From contig CAJUIS010000006.1 of the NCBI GenBank assembly GCA_910586645.1, positions 34,961 through 98,960 of the forward strand: a DNA stretch of 64,000 nucleotides. The letters run 5' to 3'. The notes beneath the pieces are model-generated. The model made no database searches. It saw nothing but the letters and a program-made list of their open reading frames with translations, and was not told where the DNA came from. Shown here one piece after another: positions 1 to 8,495 of the stretch (within the stretch, counting starts at the first letter, position 1; every line of letters begins with the position of its first letter). The DNA comes from an uncultured Lachnospiraceae bacterium. Lineage in GTDB: Bacteria > Bacillota > Clostridia > Lachnospirales > Lachnospiraceae. Made by a program: the position numbers and the translations under genes.

Positions 1-2
1 AG

Positions 3-2045
3 GTGGAAATCCTGGCAAAAGGCGAGCAGTATTCTCTGCAGCTAAAACAGACGGCCAGCGGTTCTCCGGCTCTGACGCTCTGGATGCGCAACGGCTCTGA
101 CGCTGCATATCCAACTGTCACTTATCCGTTAAACAACGGCGATCATGTCGGCAAATGGCTGGATGTCGTACTTATTATCAGCGGCAACAATTATCAAAGC
201 ATTTATGTCAATGGCGATTGTTCCGAGGAAAACTCCAATAAGCCAGTCCTCTCATCTGCATCGGAACCGTTTACCATCGGATACCGCGCCGGAGGAGACG
301 GCATTCCGTTTACATCAGAATACGGCTATCTGGCAGATATCAAATTCTATGACTGCCAGACGGAAGATATATCGGAGGGACAGACAAGAGATTACGGCGC
401 CATTGCAAATCTCTTACATGCAAAAACGCCTGCGGCCATGATTTCCGCAGACGCCTACGACACAAAAACCACATGGAGCGCCATTGCCGGCGATCAGTCT
501 GAGACAGCAATGGAGCCAATGGCCAAATTTGAGGCGGACACAATATATAAAGCGTCTGCAACCTTTACCGCACATGACTATTTCCACTTCTCCGATACGG
601 AGGAATTTTGCGCGGCAGTCGCAGATACGGTTGATGCAGACAGATCAAACGCTGTCGTAAACGTCTCCGTCGCTGAAAATCAAAAAACGATGACGGTTGA
701 AGTGACTTATCCTCTTCAGTCACCGTTAGATATTGCAAAAGACGCGGTCATGCACGCATTGAAAGCGGCAAAATCCACTTATGACAAGGGTCAGGGCAGC
801 TATTCTGACGAAACCTGGAGTGCGTTCAAAACAGCTTATGAAAACGCGCTGAATGCGCCGGAAAACGCCGACGCCGACACATTAAACGAGTTAGCCAAAG
901 AACTCTCAGACGCACAGAAAGCGCTTACCCGCAGCACAGAGAAAGCAAAAGAAGTATTAAATGCGGCAATCGCCGCCGCAGACGCTATGTATCAGGAAGG
1001 AGAAGAAATTTATACAACGGAAAGCTTTGAACCATTCCGGGCGGCTTATGAAGCGGCAAAAAATGCTCCTGCAAATGCCACTGCCGACGAACTGCAAAAG
1101 CTTGCGGACGATTTGGACGCGGCGAGGCAGACTCTTTCCCTCGACAATAGCAAAGTCTTAAGCAACGCGACTGTCTCTGCAACGGCTGCGGAAAATAAAA
1201 TCAAAAACATCGGTCAGGGAACCTATACCACAAAATCCTGGAGCGCATTTACAGAAGCGTACAATGCATTAAAGGCCGAACTGGAAAAAGGAGACGAAGC
1301 AGATGCTTTCAAATTACACGAGCTGAAAAAAGCCATGGAAAAAGCGGAAGCAGAGCTTACAATTGATACGGACTGGGTGAACGCCAAAAATGAACTGGAA
1401 AAGGCTCTGAACGCCGCTTCCGCTATTTATGCCGAAGGCAAGAAAACCTATACGGATGAAACCTGGAACGCATTTATAACCGCATACCAGAACGCAGCGT
1501 CCAAAAAGAACGCTTCTGTTGCAAACTCCACGGCGGCGGCTTTAAACGAGCTGGCAATAGCCTTAAATCAGGCAAGAACTTCTTTAAAAGTTTCCAGCCC
1601 TGTCAGTCCTGTCACGAGCATAAATAAAAACGGCGTCCGTTACGTCATCAAAAATGCTGCGAAGAAAACAGCAGTGGCAGAAAAGGGCCTCAATAAAAAG
1701 ACACTGAAAAAAGTTGTCATTCCTTCTGCCGTTACCATAAATGGCGTAAGCTACAAAGTTACAGAAATCAAAGCAAAGGCTTTTCAGAATTTTACAAGGA
1801 TTACATCTGTAACCATTGGGAAAAATGTAACCAAGATTGGCAACCAGAGTTTTAGCGGCTGTAAGAAATTAAAAACCTTAATTTTTAAAGGAAAGAAAGT
1901 TCCGGCTTTCGTGTCAAAGCCATTTAAGAAAACGCCGTCCAAAATGAACGTCAAGCTTGCAAAAGGCATGAAGAGCAAGGATAAGAGGAAAATGAAGACC
2001 AGGCTTGTCAAAGCGGGCGTAAACAAAAAAGCAAAAATCAAATAA
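3..2045 (+). CDS. C-terminal part of a large surface protein (LamG-like, four FIVAR repeats, BspA-type LRR)
   Basis: The reading frame is open to the left edge, so this is a 5'-truncated gene; the GTG at position 3 is probably not the true start. Residues about 1-150 resemble a concanavalin/LamG-type jelly roll (IYVNGD, IGYRAGG, LADIKFYD). Residues about 240-535 hold four alpha-helical FIVAR repeats of roughly 70 residues, each with a Y-x-x-x-[ST]-[WF]-x-x-F-x-x-A-Y core. Residues about 540-680 resemble a BspA-type leucine-rich repeat (IKAKAFQNF, VTKIGNQSFSGC) with a lysine-rich tail. No LPXTG motif is present. In Clostridia this architecture is common at the end of secreted glycan-active enzymes, but the catalytic part, if any, lies outside the window. 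The substrate cannot be told. Confidence 0.8.
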   Translation: MEILAKGEQYSLQLKQTASGSPALTLWMRNGSDAAYPTVTYPLNNGDHVGKWLDVVLIISGNNYQSIYVNGDCSEENSNKPVLSSASEPFTIGYRAGGDGIPFTSEYGYLADIKFYDCQTEDISEGQTRDYGAIANLLHAKTPAAMISADAYDTKTTWSAIAGDQSETAMEPMAKFEADTIYKASATFTAHDYFHFSDTEEFCAAVADTVDADRSNAVVNVSVAENQKTMTVEVTYPLQSPLDIAKDAVMHALKAAKSTYDKGQGSYSDETWSAFKTAYENALNAPENADADTLNELAKELSDAQKALTRSTEKAKEVLNAAIAAADAMYQEGEEIYTTESFEPFRAAYEAAKNAPANATADELQKLADDLDAARQTLSLDNSKVLSNATVSATAAENKIKNIGQGTYTTKSWSAFTEAYNALKAELEKGDEADAFKLHELKKAMEKAEAELTIDTDWVNAKNELEKALNAASAIYAEGKKTYTDETWNAFITAYQNAASKKNASVANSTAAALNELAIALNQARTSLKVSSPVSPVTSINKNGVRYVIKNAAKKTAVAEKGLNKKTLKKVVIPSAVTINGVSYKVTEIKAKAFQNFTRITSVTIGKNVTKIGNQSFSGCKKLKTLIFKGKKVPAFVSKPFKKTPSKMNVKLAKGMKSKDKRKMKTRLVKAGVNKKAKIK

Positions 2046-2094
2046 AACGCGGCAGGGTTTGCTACGTAAAGGGCGTAAGCTTTTTGAATTTTTA

Positions 2095-2122
2095 CCGGCG
2101 GCTATTACAGCCGCCGGTTTTT
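2095..2122 (+). terminator. Rho-independent terminator of the surface-protein gene
   Basis: A perfect 9-bp GC-rich stem (CCGGCGGCT / AGCCGCCGG) with a 5-base loop is followed by five T residues, 50 bases after the stop codon. Confidence 0.9.
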
Positions 2123-2176
2123 GCGTGCTATTTGGTAAATGGGGACTCCCTTTGCCGTCGCCAGATAAGGATACTT

Positions 2177-2745
2177 TTATGTAGGATGCGGTGCAGCTTC
2201 CTTTGAAGGGCTGCGCCGTATCCGTTTGTTGCCCTGATTGCTTCGGGCGTGTATTCTTTTGTCTCCCACGCTTTGGGTACTGCCATCAGAGAAACTAACT
2301 TCGACTAAATTTCTTGTCTTATCAATCGTCCGTTGCAGGCAGGGCGGTATCTTCCCTGTGGTAATGGTCTGAATATTGTCGCTCATGTTCTTCCTTTTGG
2401 GTGCAAAAAAGACACATGGGTTACAATTTACTATTGCATCGCCTGTCATCGCCGCTGTTAAATTTCCGCCGTTTTCTGAATGGTAAGCATCATATGCTAT
2501 TTTATATTCGGCGTATTCCTCGCTATAGCTTTTTGCCATTCCCGATTCCCGCATTGCTTTTTTCTTTTCTATCAGTATGTCGAGTTTGCCCTGCGCATAC
2601 TCTTGTACAATCTTTTCCATATCTTCATTTTTTTAGAAGCTGTCGGGTCTGCCAATTGTTTAAGGCGGGACTCCACCAGCGCCAAACCCTTAAATATTCC
2701 ATATGGGTCAACGACTGCGTTCCAGCTGATGATAAGGGGGCTCGT
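2177..2745 (-). pseudogene. Decayed gene fragment, frameshifted at a poly-A run
   Basis: Two minus-strand frames read as one protein. Positions 2745 to about 2628 encode WNAVVDPYGIFKGLALVES and continue for some 17 residues. The reading then continues, shifted by one base, from about 2634 to 2177 (NEDMEKIVQEYAQGKLDIL, then EYAEYKIAYDAYHSENGG). The shift falls on a run of seven A (plus-strand T 2628-2634); one extra A would join the frames without a stop. The ATG at 2620 has no clear ribosome binding site. The upstream part overlaps the last codons of the neighbouring gene in another frame, suggesting a deletion fused them. The tail after about residue 85 of the second frame looks unlike the rest and may be further shifted. 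I do not recognise the family. It could still be a live 147-residue gene (2177-2620). Confidence 0.55.
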
Positions 2746-4198
2746 TCATTGAATTTACTGCATTTGTGAATACTTCCGAATCAGAAGTTATTTTTCCTGA
2801 TCCCATCGTTGAATCAGACGGCATCCGCGCAACCTCACCGGTAAACTGCTGATCCGCTACAGAAATGGACAGAGTATCTTTGTTTGTGACAGGCTCTCTT
2901 TCACTTTCAATCTTAATGTCCGATCCTGCCGCCTCGTATCTTACTTTATAATCGGAAAACTCATCCATCCCATACACACGTCCATAATCATAAAGAATAA
3001 GAATGTCATCCCTTAATTGCTCGTATCTGCCATTGCTTTCCTGCGAATTTAACAACTGGCACATCTTTTGGGGAAGTCCGCTGATTTTTCCATTCCCATC
3101 CACAGAAATATCTTTCCATGAATACTGTCCTCCCGTTGATTTTCGTAGAAAACGGGAAAGCTCCTTAAAAGCGTTAATCCGGTCAAATTCCGCTGTGGTA
3201 TAATCTGACGCCTGCATATGGCAGTCCCAAAGTTCATCGGCAAACTGTTCTTCCAACACGCTTGCGGCTTTTTGTTTTTCTTCGTCCGATAAATCCCCGG
3301 TAATGATTATCTTCCCATAAATATCCATTTCTATGATAAACTCTTTCCCATGTACATGAATCCCTGCATTTCCCAACGCCTCATTCATTTTCGGGAGCAA
3401 TATGTTTCGTATTCTGCCCTGAGCCGACGCCCGCTCATAATCATGCAGGTTAGCAAAAATTTTCAGATATGCCTCCTCCTGCCTGTCCAATAATTCACCA
3501 GACGCTTTTTTCTCCAACAATTCTTCCACGCTTTTCGTTCCCGTATAGCGTTCATCTTCCGGCAGGGAATCATATTGCTCTCTATGCAGCTTTTCCATTT
3601 CATCCGTGTATTCTTGTCCGTCGTCTGCCTGCTCCTGTTTCTGGTACCGTTCTTCCATAATGTGGATACGGTAAGAGGTTTCTGTATTTACATTCCCGCC
3701 TCCGTGATTTTCCACCTTAATGGTATAACGGTCTGAATCATTCCAAGCCGGCAGAGTAAGTTCCCTGCTTCCGTCGCCGTTATCCTTCGCTATCCCTATC
3801 TGATTTCCCTGCATATCATAAACAATCAGGTCGTAATTACAGCCTTGCGGAATATTTTCCAACCGGATTGTGACGTTCGTTCCTAAGCCCATCTTCTCAT
3901 AAAACTTCTTCTGGGAATAGAAAAAGGAATAGCAGTCTGTATCTTCATTTGTATCCAGTTTTCCTTCCAGATAACTGTTACTGTTCTGCAGCAATATACC
4001 TAAATCATATGTACTATAGTAGCGGTCTTCCCTGTCATCATATTTTGTTTTTTGACGGTAGCTGTCATTTTTATTTTCCTTGCTGTTTTCTACCAGAACA
4101 GTCTGCTCATTCAGTTCTTTCATGGGAGAGGCAAAGCAGCCTTTTCCATAATGAGAGCCATTTTTCAAGGTACTGTTAATATAATGCGTATGATTCAT
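2708..4198 (-). CDS. Unknown protein with a PPC-like beta-sandwich domain, putative sigma-D regulon member
   Basis: A 496-residue protein. The first 60 residues are polar, with no signal peptide or membrane helix. Residues about 75-185 (LDTNEDTDCYSFFYS, VTIRLENIPQGCNYDLIVYD, YTIKVENHGGG) look like a bacterial pre-peptidase C-terminal (PPC) domain, a beta-sandwich usual in exported proteins. The rest is charged, alpha-rich and not recognised. The start is supported by GGAGGT about 10 bases upstream. A sigma-D-like promoter lies about 100 bases upstream (4306-4332). The combination of no Sec signal and a flagellar-type promoter suggests a protein linked to motility or exported by the flagellar apparatus, but that is inference. 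Its 3' end runs into the decayed fragment 2177-2745, so the natural C-terminus may be lost. Confidence 0.7.
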   Translation of the reverse strand: MNHTHYINSTLKNGSHYGKGCFASPMKELNEQTVLVENSKENKNDSYRQKTKYDDREDRYYSTYDLGILLQNSNSYLEGKLDTNEDTDCYSFFYSQKKFYEKMGLGTNVTIRLENIPQGCNYDLIVYDMQGNQIGIAKDNGDGSRELTLPAWNDSDRYTIKVENHGGGNVNTETSYRIHIMEERYQKQEQADDGQEYTDEMEKLHREQYDSLPEDERYTGTKSVEELLEKKASGELLDRQEEAYLKIFANLHDYERASAQGRIRNILLPKMNEALGNAGIHVHGKEFIIEMDIYGKIIITGDLSDEEKQKAASVLEEQFADELWDCHMQASDYTTAEFDRINAFKELSRFLRKSTGGQYSWKDISVDGNGKISGLPQKMCQLLNSQESNGRYEQLRDDILILYDYGRVYGMDEFSDYKVRYEAAGSDIKIESEREPVTNKDTLSISVADQQFTGEVARMPSDSTMGSGKITSDSEVFTNAVNSMNEPPYHQLERSR

Positions 4199-4305
4199 TT
4201 CTTAAATGACCTCCATTTCTGCAATAAAAAATAGCGGTTTTCTATACATAACTTCCATCCTTAGAAAAAACGCTATCCTTAGCTCAATATTTAGTTCTGT
4301 TTTAT

Positions 4306-4332
4306 ATATCGGAGTAACCATAAAAAAATTAA
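4306..4332 (-). promoter_or_regulatory. Sigma-D (sigma-28)-like promoter
   Basis: On the minus strand TTAA, 15 bases, then TCCGATAT. The Bacillus/Clostridia sigma-D consensus is TAAA-N15-GCCGATAT, so this matches 3 of 4 and 7 of 8 positions with ideal spacing. It reads toward the gene starting at 4198. The surrounding gene-free stretch 4199-4591 otherwise holds only the terminator at 4465-4507; the short open frames in it look non-coding. Confidence 0.6.
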
Positions 4333-4464
4333 CTGTCAAACAATCATTAGATATCCTGTCACTCCCATATGATTTGGGAAAGCAATATGTTTTAGATGCC
4401 TCATCCTATCTTCGGCTCATATCTGCTCATTCTGGCTCTCAATCGGTGTCTTTTTCTTGCCTTT

Positions 4465-4507
4465 AAAAGCCAGCGTGAAAAGCATTCCTGCTTTTACGCC
4501 GGCTTTT
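4465..4507 (-). terminator. Terminator downstream of tatD
   Basis: A stem of about 19 bp (AAAAGCCAGCGTGAAAAGCA against TGCTTTTACGCCGGCTTTT) with a TTCC loop, one bulged base and one wobble pair. It lies 85 bases past the tatD stop and ends in T residues on both strands. Confidence 0.75.
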
Positions 4508-4591
4508 ACCTTTACTGTCGCCCATAGGTTGTATTTGATTGATGTTTTCAAATTATCTCCTTATGTGGTAACAGCCTGCGGATTCTTTTCT

Positions 4592-5365
4592 TTATGGTAT
4601 GCCAAAAAGCGTTTTGGCATTTTTCTTTGTGACGTCTTCGACTGTTGCAACGGAGACGCCTTTTAATTCCGCAATTTTTTCCGCCACATACACAAGTTTC
4701 CCGGAATCGTTCCGCTGGCCGCGGAAAGGCTCCGGCGCCATATAAGGCGCGTCTGTTTCCAGCAAAATCTTCTCCAGCGGGATCTGCACGGCGGTTTCTT
4801 TCAGTTTTTTTGCATTTTTAAATGTTACAACTCCGCCTATGCCGATATAATATCCCATCTTTACAAATTCCTTTGCAAGCTCTGCAGAATAGGAGTAACA
4901 GTGGATGACGCCGGGGATTTCTTCGGCATGATTCTCTTTCATTACGTTTACCGTATCTTCCGCGGCGTCTCTGGAATGGATGATTACCGGAAGGCGGCAT
5001 TCTTTTGCAAGCTTTAGCTGGCGCGCGAACCAGACGCGCTGCATATTCTGTACGGACGCATCTTTTTCCCAATAGTAGTCCAGGCCGATTTCCCCTATGG
5101 CAACGACTTCTTTGCGCTGCGTCTGCTGTTTTAACCATGCGAAGCTTTCTTCGTTTAATCCGCCAATTTCACTTGGATGCACGCCTGCCGCCGCATAGAC
5201 GTTTTCATATTTTTCGGCAAGCGCAATGGAGGCTTTTGTGCTTTCAATGGACGCTCCGACGTTGATGATTCTGCAGATTCTTCCGTTAAGAAGGTTTTGA
5301 ATGACAAGGTCTCTGTCGCTGTCAAATTTTTCATCATCGTAATGTGCGTGTGTTTCGAAAATCAT
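4592..5365 (-). CDS. tatD: TatD family metal-dependent hydrolase
   Basis: 257 residues, the normal family length. Family motifs are all present: THAHYDD at the N-terminus (metal-binding THxHxD type), GEIGLDYYW, IHSRDA and ETDAPYMAP near the C-terminus. TatD proteins are cytoplasmic Mg-dependent 3'-5' DNA exonucleases or hydrolases of the amidohydrolase fold. The start at MIFETHAH is preferred over an upstream in-frame ATG because GGAGAT lies just upstream and it matches the usual TatD N-terminus. The gene follows the response regulator by 13 bases, so it is probably co-transcribed with the two-component pair, an unusual partner since tatD more often sits with metG or rRNA-maturation genes. 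Confidence 0.93.
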   Translation of the reverse strand: MIFETHAHYDDEKFDSDRDLVIQNLLNGRICRIINVGASIESTKASIALAEKYENVYAAAGVHPSEIGGLNEESFAWLKQQTQRKEVVAIGEIGLDYYWEKDASVQNMQRVWFARQLKLAKECRLPVIIHSRDAAEDTVNVMKENHAEEIPGVIHCYSYSAELAKEFVKMGYYIGIGGVVTFKNAKKLKETAVQIPLEKILLETDAPYMAPEPFRGQRNDSGKLVYVAEKIAELKGVSVATVEDVTKKNAKTLFGIP

Positions 5366-5378
5366 ATGGGATCTCCTT

Positions 5379-6005
5379 TCAAAATTTGTCATGTCTGTAA
5401 TAAAATACCGCCAGTTGGGTCCTGTCACGCAGGCTGAGTTTTTCAAGAATGACGCTGACATAGTTGCGGACGGTTCCCTCGCTTAAAAAGAGTTTGTTTG
5501 CGATTTCCCTGTTGCTTAAGCCAAGGGCGACAGCTTCGATAATTTCAAGCTCCTTTATGCCGATGCCGTATTTTTCATAATCAAAGGCGCCAGGCGTATG
5601 CATCAGAGACGGGATTTTTCCGGCGATGCCGTCCCCGAAAACAGTCTGGCCCCCCATAACAGCTTTGATCGCCGGGACAATCCCGTCAAAATCCTGTTTT
5701 AAAATGTACCCTTTTGCCCCTATTCGGAGGGCTTTTATAAGGTACTCGTCGTCTGAAAAAGTTGTAAGAAATAAAATTTTTGCTTCGGGATCTGTTTTTA
5801 AGATCTGTTCAGCGGCTTCAAGGCCGGAGATGCTGTCCATTCTTATGTCCATTAAAAGCAGATCCGGTTTTTCCCGTTCGTACAGCATAATGGCGTCCTG
5901 ACCGCTCAGTCCAAATCCCGCTACAGAAATTTCCGTATCGGCTTCCAGGATTGTTTTTAAGGAGACAGCCGCTAATTTGTCATCGTCTACAAGGATGATT
6001 CGCAT
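5379..6005 (-). CDS. NarL/LuxR-family response regulator
   Basis: 208 residues: an N-terminal receiver with acidic pocket DDD (7-9), phosphoacceptor Asp53 in LLLMDIRMD, Thr81/82 and Lys103, then a LuxR-type helix-turn-helix (about 150-200) with LGLSNREIANKLFLSEGTV. It is a DNA-binding transcription factor phosphorylated by the kinase encoded immediately upstream; the genes overlap by 19 bases. The pair resembles LiaR/DesR/VraR-type systems that sense the membrane or cell envelope, but the target regulon cannot be read from the sequence. Confidence 0.93.
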   Translation of the reverse strand: MRIILVDDDKLAAVSLKTILEADTEISVAGFGLSGQDAIMLYEREKPDLLLMDIRMDSISGLEAAEQILKTDPEAKILFLTTFSDDEYLIKALRIGAKGYILKQDFDGIVPAIKAVMGGQTVFGDGIAGKIPSLMHTPGAFDYEKYGIGIKELEIIEAVALGLSNREIANKLFLSEGTVRNYVSVILEKLSLRDRTQLAVFYYRHDKF

Positions 6006-7072
6006 AAAAGTTCCTCCGTTTTTGGAATTGTTAAAAAGACAGAAAAGCCGTTGGCTGTATGAATCCGGAATGTTCCGCCCAGCGAGCTGGCGCGATCTTT
6101 CATATTTTGCAGACCGATGCCTTCCTGCGGCCTGATTTTGGCATTTGTTCCGTTATCCCAGACAGAAAGCTGGAAAAATCCGGGATGTTCCCGGAAATTC
6201 ATCCGTACGCAGTTTCCGCCGCTGTGTTTTAAGATATTGGAGACGGCTTCTTTTGCCGTTGCAATAAAACAGTATTTTACCCGTTTTGGAATATCGTCTG
6301 ACATATCGTATTCCAGGTTTACATCAAAATCCTGGAAAAGGGGTTTTGCGGTTTCCTGTATGGCCTGCCTTAAATCGATAGAATCGTCATGCAGGTTGTG
6401 CACACTCTGACGGATACTGTCCATTGCAAGATTCAGCGTGTCTTTCATGTCCAGAAGCCGGCTGTGGACGCCGCCTTCTGGTTCCAGGGTTAAAAGCGCG
6501 CCTGTCATCAGCAGGGAACGTGAAAGCATATGTCCGACGTTGTCGTGGATTTCCCTTGCGATCCTGTTTCGCTCCCGGAGTGTTGCGAGATAGATTTCGT
6601 GATCCTGCTCTTCTAAAAGACGCTTATTTTTTTCTGTCAGCTCGATGTTCAGTTCTGTAACATTGTCGCGGATCCGTATCAGTTCACTGCTTAAGGCGCG
6701 TTTTTTCCCGGTTTTTAATGCAAGAAGAACAGCAAGAGCCAAAGTGATCGTCCAAAGAGCCGTTTTTGCCGTCACAGGAGTGGGATGAACGGCAAAAAGG
6801 ATGAAAAATGGAAAAAGCGCGGCATACGTTTTGCGCAGGATCATATCATAGAGCGGCAAAGGGAAAAAAAGCAGGCACGCCGGCTGATATGAAGCAGTTA
6901 AAAACAGCAGAAAAAATAAAAGGAAAAGCCCCTTTTTTTCTTCTATATAAAAGCCAAGCGCCGCTGCAATAACTGCCGTAAGCGCCGCAATGACAGGAGG
7001 CGTTCCATTGATTTTGACAAGAAGCATAGTTCCAAATGCAAATAAAATTAGTTTATCAGTAAATTCGTCCAT
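5987..7072 (-). CDS. Membrane sensor histidine kinase (HisKA_3 type)
   Basis: 361 residues. The first 120 residues are hydrophobic, with about four or five closely spaced membrane segments and almost no extracytoplasmic loop. Such short-loop sensors often monitor the membrane itself. A coiled linker leads to the dimerisation/phosphoacceptor helix with His176 (RNRIAREIHDNVGH), and a C-terminal HATPase_c domain has an N box (KEAVSNILKHSG), DNGT and GIGLQNM glycine motifs. It is the partner of the overlapping NarL-type regulator. Transcription from the gene above is blocked by the hairpin at 7116-7151, so this operon should have its own promoter in the short gap 7073-7115, where I see no good consensus. 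Confidence 0.92.
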   Translation of the reverse strand: MDEFTDKLILFAFGTMLLVKINGTPPVIAALTAVIAAALGFYIEEKKGLFLLFFLLFLTASYQPACLLFFPLPLYDMILRKTYAALFPFFILFAVHPTPVTAKTALWTITLALAVLLALKTGKKRALSSELIRIRDNVTELNIELTEKNKRLLEEQDHEIYLATLRERNRIAREIHDNVGHMLSRSLLMTGALLTLEPEGGVHSRLLDMKDTLNLAMDSIRQSVHNLHDDSIDLRQAIQETAKPLFQDFDVNLEYDMSDDIPKRVKYCFIATAKEAVSNILKHSGGNCVRMNFREHPGFFQLSVWDNGTNAKIRPQEGIGLQNMKDRASSLGGTFRIHTANGFSVFLTIPKTEELLCESSL

Positions 7073-7115
7073 AGCGCCTCCTTGCGGGATGGAAAAACAG
7101 GATTTTTAAGGTTAT

Positions 7116-7151
7116 AAAAAAGAATGCCGGAAGATTATGGCATTCTTTTTT
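7116..7151 (-). terminator. Bidirectional terminator hairpin
   Basis: A perfect 13-bp stem (AAAAAAGAATGCC / GGCATTCTTTTTT) with a 10-base loop. It ends in T6 on either strand and lies 9 bases past the stop of the minus-strand gene at 7160. Confidence 0.9.
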
Positions 7152-7159
7152 GATATGTG

Positions 7160-8428
7160 TCATATGTTTGACAATAAAGCGGCAATCTCCTCCGGTGTCA
7201 TTACATGGCCGGGATCAGATGCGTCGGGAGCTTCCGGCAGTTCCTGCGGCGGCTCCGGTTCGCTTTGCGCTTCAAGCAGAGCGGCGATTTCCTCCGGTGA
7301 CATAGTTTGTTTTATTTCTATAGGCTCTGCTTTTGAGGAAGCCGCTGCTGCATCCGGCTCTTCCTGCGTTTCGGGCGGCTCCGGCTCTTCCACAGAAGAG
7401 GAAATATCGGATAATTCCGGGTCTTCAGTTGGAGAAGGCGTTTCCGGCAATGCCTGGGTTTCCGCTGCGGAAGGCGTTTCCGGCAATGCCTGGGCTTCCG
7501 CTGTAGAAGACGTTTCTGATGCCTCCGGGCTTTCCGCTGGGAAAGAGGATTCCGCCAGATCTGAGGTTTCTACAGAGGAAGAAGGTTCGGATAATTCTAA
7601 ACCTTCCGCTGGGAGAGAAGCCTCAGAGAAATCCGTACGCTCTGTTGAAAAAGAGCTTTCAGATAATGTCTCCGTTTCTTCTGTGGGAAGTTCAGCCGGA
7701 GCGGATTCCATTTCCGGTGCAGATGTTTCGGGGGAGCCTGCTTCTTCTGCAGGCTTTTCCGAAAGCTTATGCATAGCGGCGTCAATCTGTGCGGCAACGC
7801 TGCCTGTCAGGCCGGAAAATTCATCTTTCAGAGTCTGTTCCGTCGCTTCCAGACGATCCAGTTGTTCCGCGGCATGGTTTAAGCTTTCAAGCATCTGAGC
7901 GTTATCCTGCTGTGATTGTACGGCCTGCAAGATTTCATCCAGTTTCCCGTTGATATCGTCAATATGGCTGATTAATTTTTCGTTGGAACTGATAACGGCT
8001 ATGGCGTTTTCTTTGTTGCGCTGGATTGTCACTCTGCCGACTGCTTTCTGCGCCTGAATCAGCTCCTCTGTCGGAACTTCCGAAATCTCCCGGACTCTGT
8101 CCAAAAGCCTTCCGACTTCCAGAAAGTTTTTCTTCATGGTGACATAAGAAACTTTTTCCGCTTTATAAATGCGTTCCAGATCCTCTGTCGGGTACGGCTC
8201 CGCTTCATCCTGCAGCTTGAAGGCAAAATCTGTGACCAGGTACACGGAGCATAAAATTGCAAGCCCCATAATTCCAAGAAGCAGGTAATTTTTTGGGTCG
8301 TTTATCATCAGATACAATTCCATAACGAACAAAGCTGCCAGAACCAGAATGACAAGCGTCATTTTTGGCCTTAATCTGTTCGGTTTTGTTTCCTGTTTTT
8401 CCTGCAGTATTTCTTTTTCCTCCGTCAT
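7160..8428 (-). CDS. Membrane protein with Pro/Glu/Ser-rich tail and two FliM-like PEEIAALL peptides
   Basis: 422 residues if started at the ATG at 8428, which has a GGGGG site nine bases upstream; the ATG at 8437 abuts that site. Two membrane helices lie at about 22-62, followed by a helical, partly coiled-coil cytoplasmic region (70-215). Then comes a roughly 150-residue acidic Pro/Ser/Glu/Thr-rich spacer with near-identical repeats (QALPETPSAAET, QALPETPSPTED). The end carries two copies of the same peptide: MSPEEIAALL at about 376 and MTPEEIAALL at about 410. This peptide resembles the N-terminal segment of FliM/FliY (LSQ-EIDALL) that binds CheY-P. A role as a docking site for a chemotaxis-type or flagellar partner is inference; the family is not recognised. 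Confidence 0.75.
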   Translation of the reverse strand: MTEEKEILQEKQETKPNRLRPKMTLVILVLAALFVMELYLMINDPKNYLLLGIMGLAILCSVYLVTDFAFKLQDEAEPYPTEDLERIYKAEKVSYVTMKKNFLEVGRLLDRVREISEVPTEELIQAQKAVGRVTIQRNKENAIAVISSNEKLISHIDDINGKLDEILQAVQSQQDNAQMLESLNHAAEQLDRLEATEQTLKDEFSGLTGSVAAQIDAAMHKLSEKPAEEAGSPETSAPEMESAPAELPTEETETLSESSFSTERTDFSEASLPAEGLELSEPSSSVETSDLAESSFPAESPEASETSSTAEAQALPETPSAAETQALPETPSPTEDPELSDISSSVEEPEPPETQEEPDAAAASSKAEPIEIKQTMSPEEIAALLEAQSEPEPPQELPEAPDASDPGHVMTPEEIAALLSNI

Positions 8429-8495
8429 ATTTAACATCCCCCGTTTGTTTTTCCTGTGTGGATTATTTTAACATAAAGTGCAGTATTTTAAAATA

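Noticed and set aside
4206..4666. Two short plus-strand frames in the gap before tatD
   Set aside because: No RBS and no recognisable sequence; the region is better explained by the promoter and terminator on the minus strand.
7137..7898. A 253-residue plus-strand Ser/Gly-rich frame
   Set aside because: It is the shadow of the Pro/Glu/Ser-rich tail of the minus-strand membrane protein.
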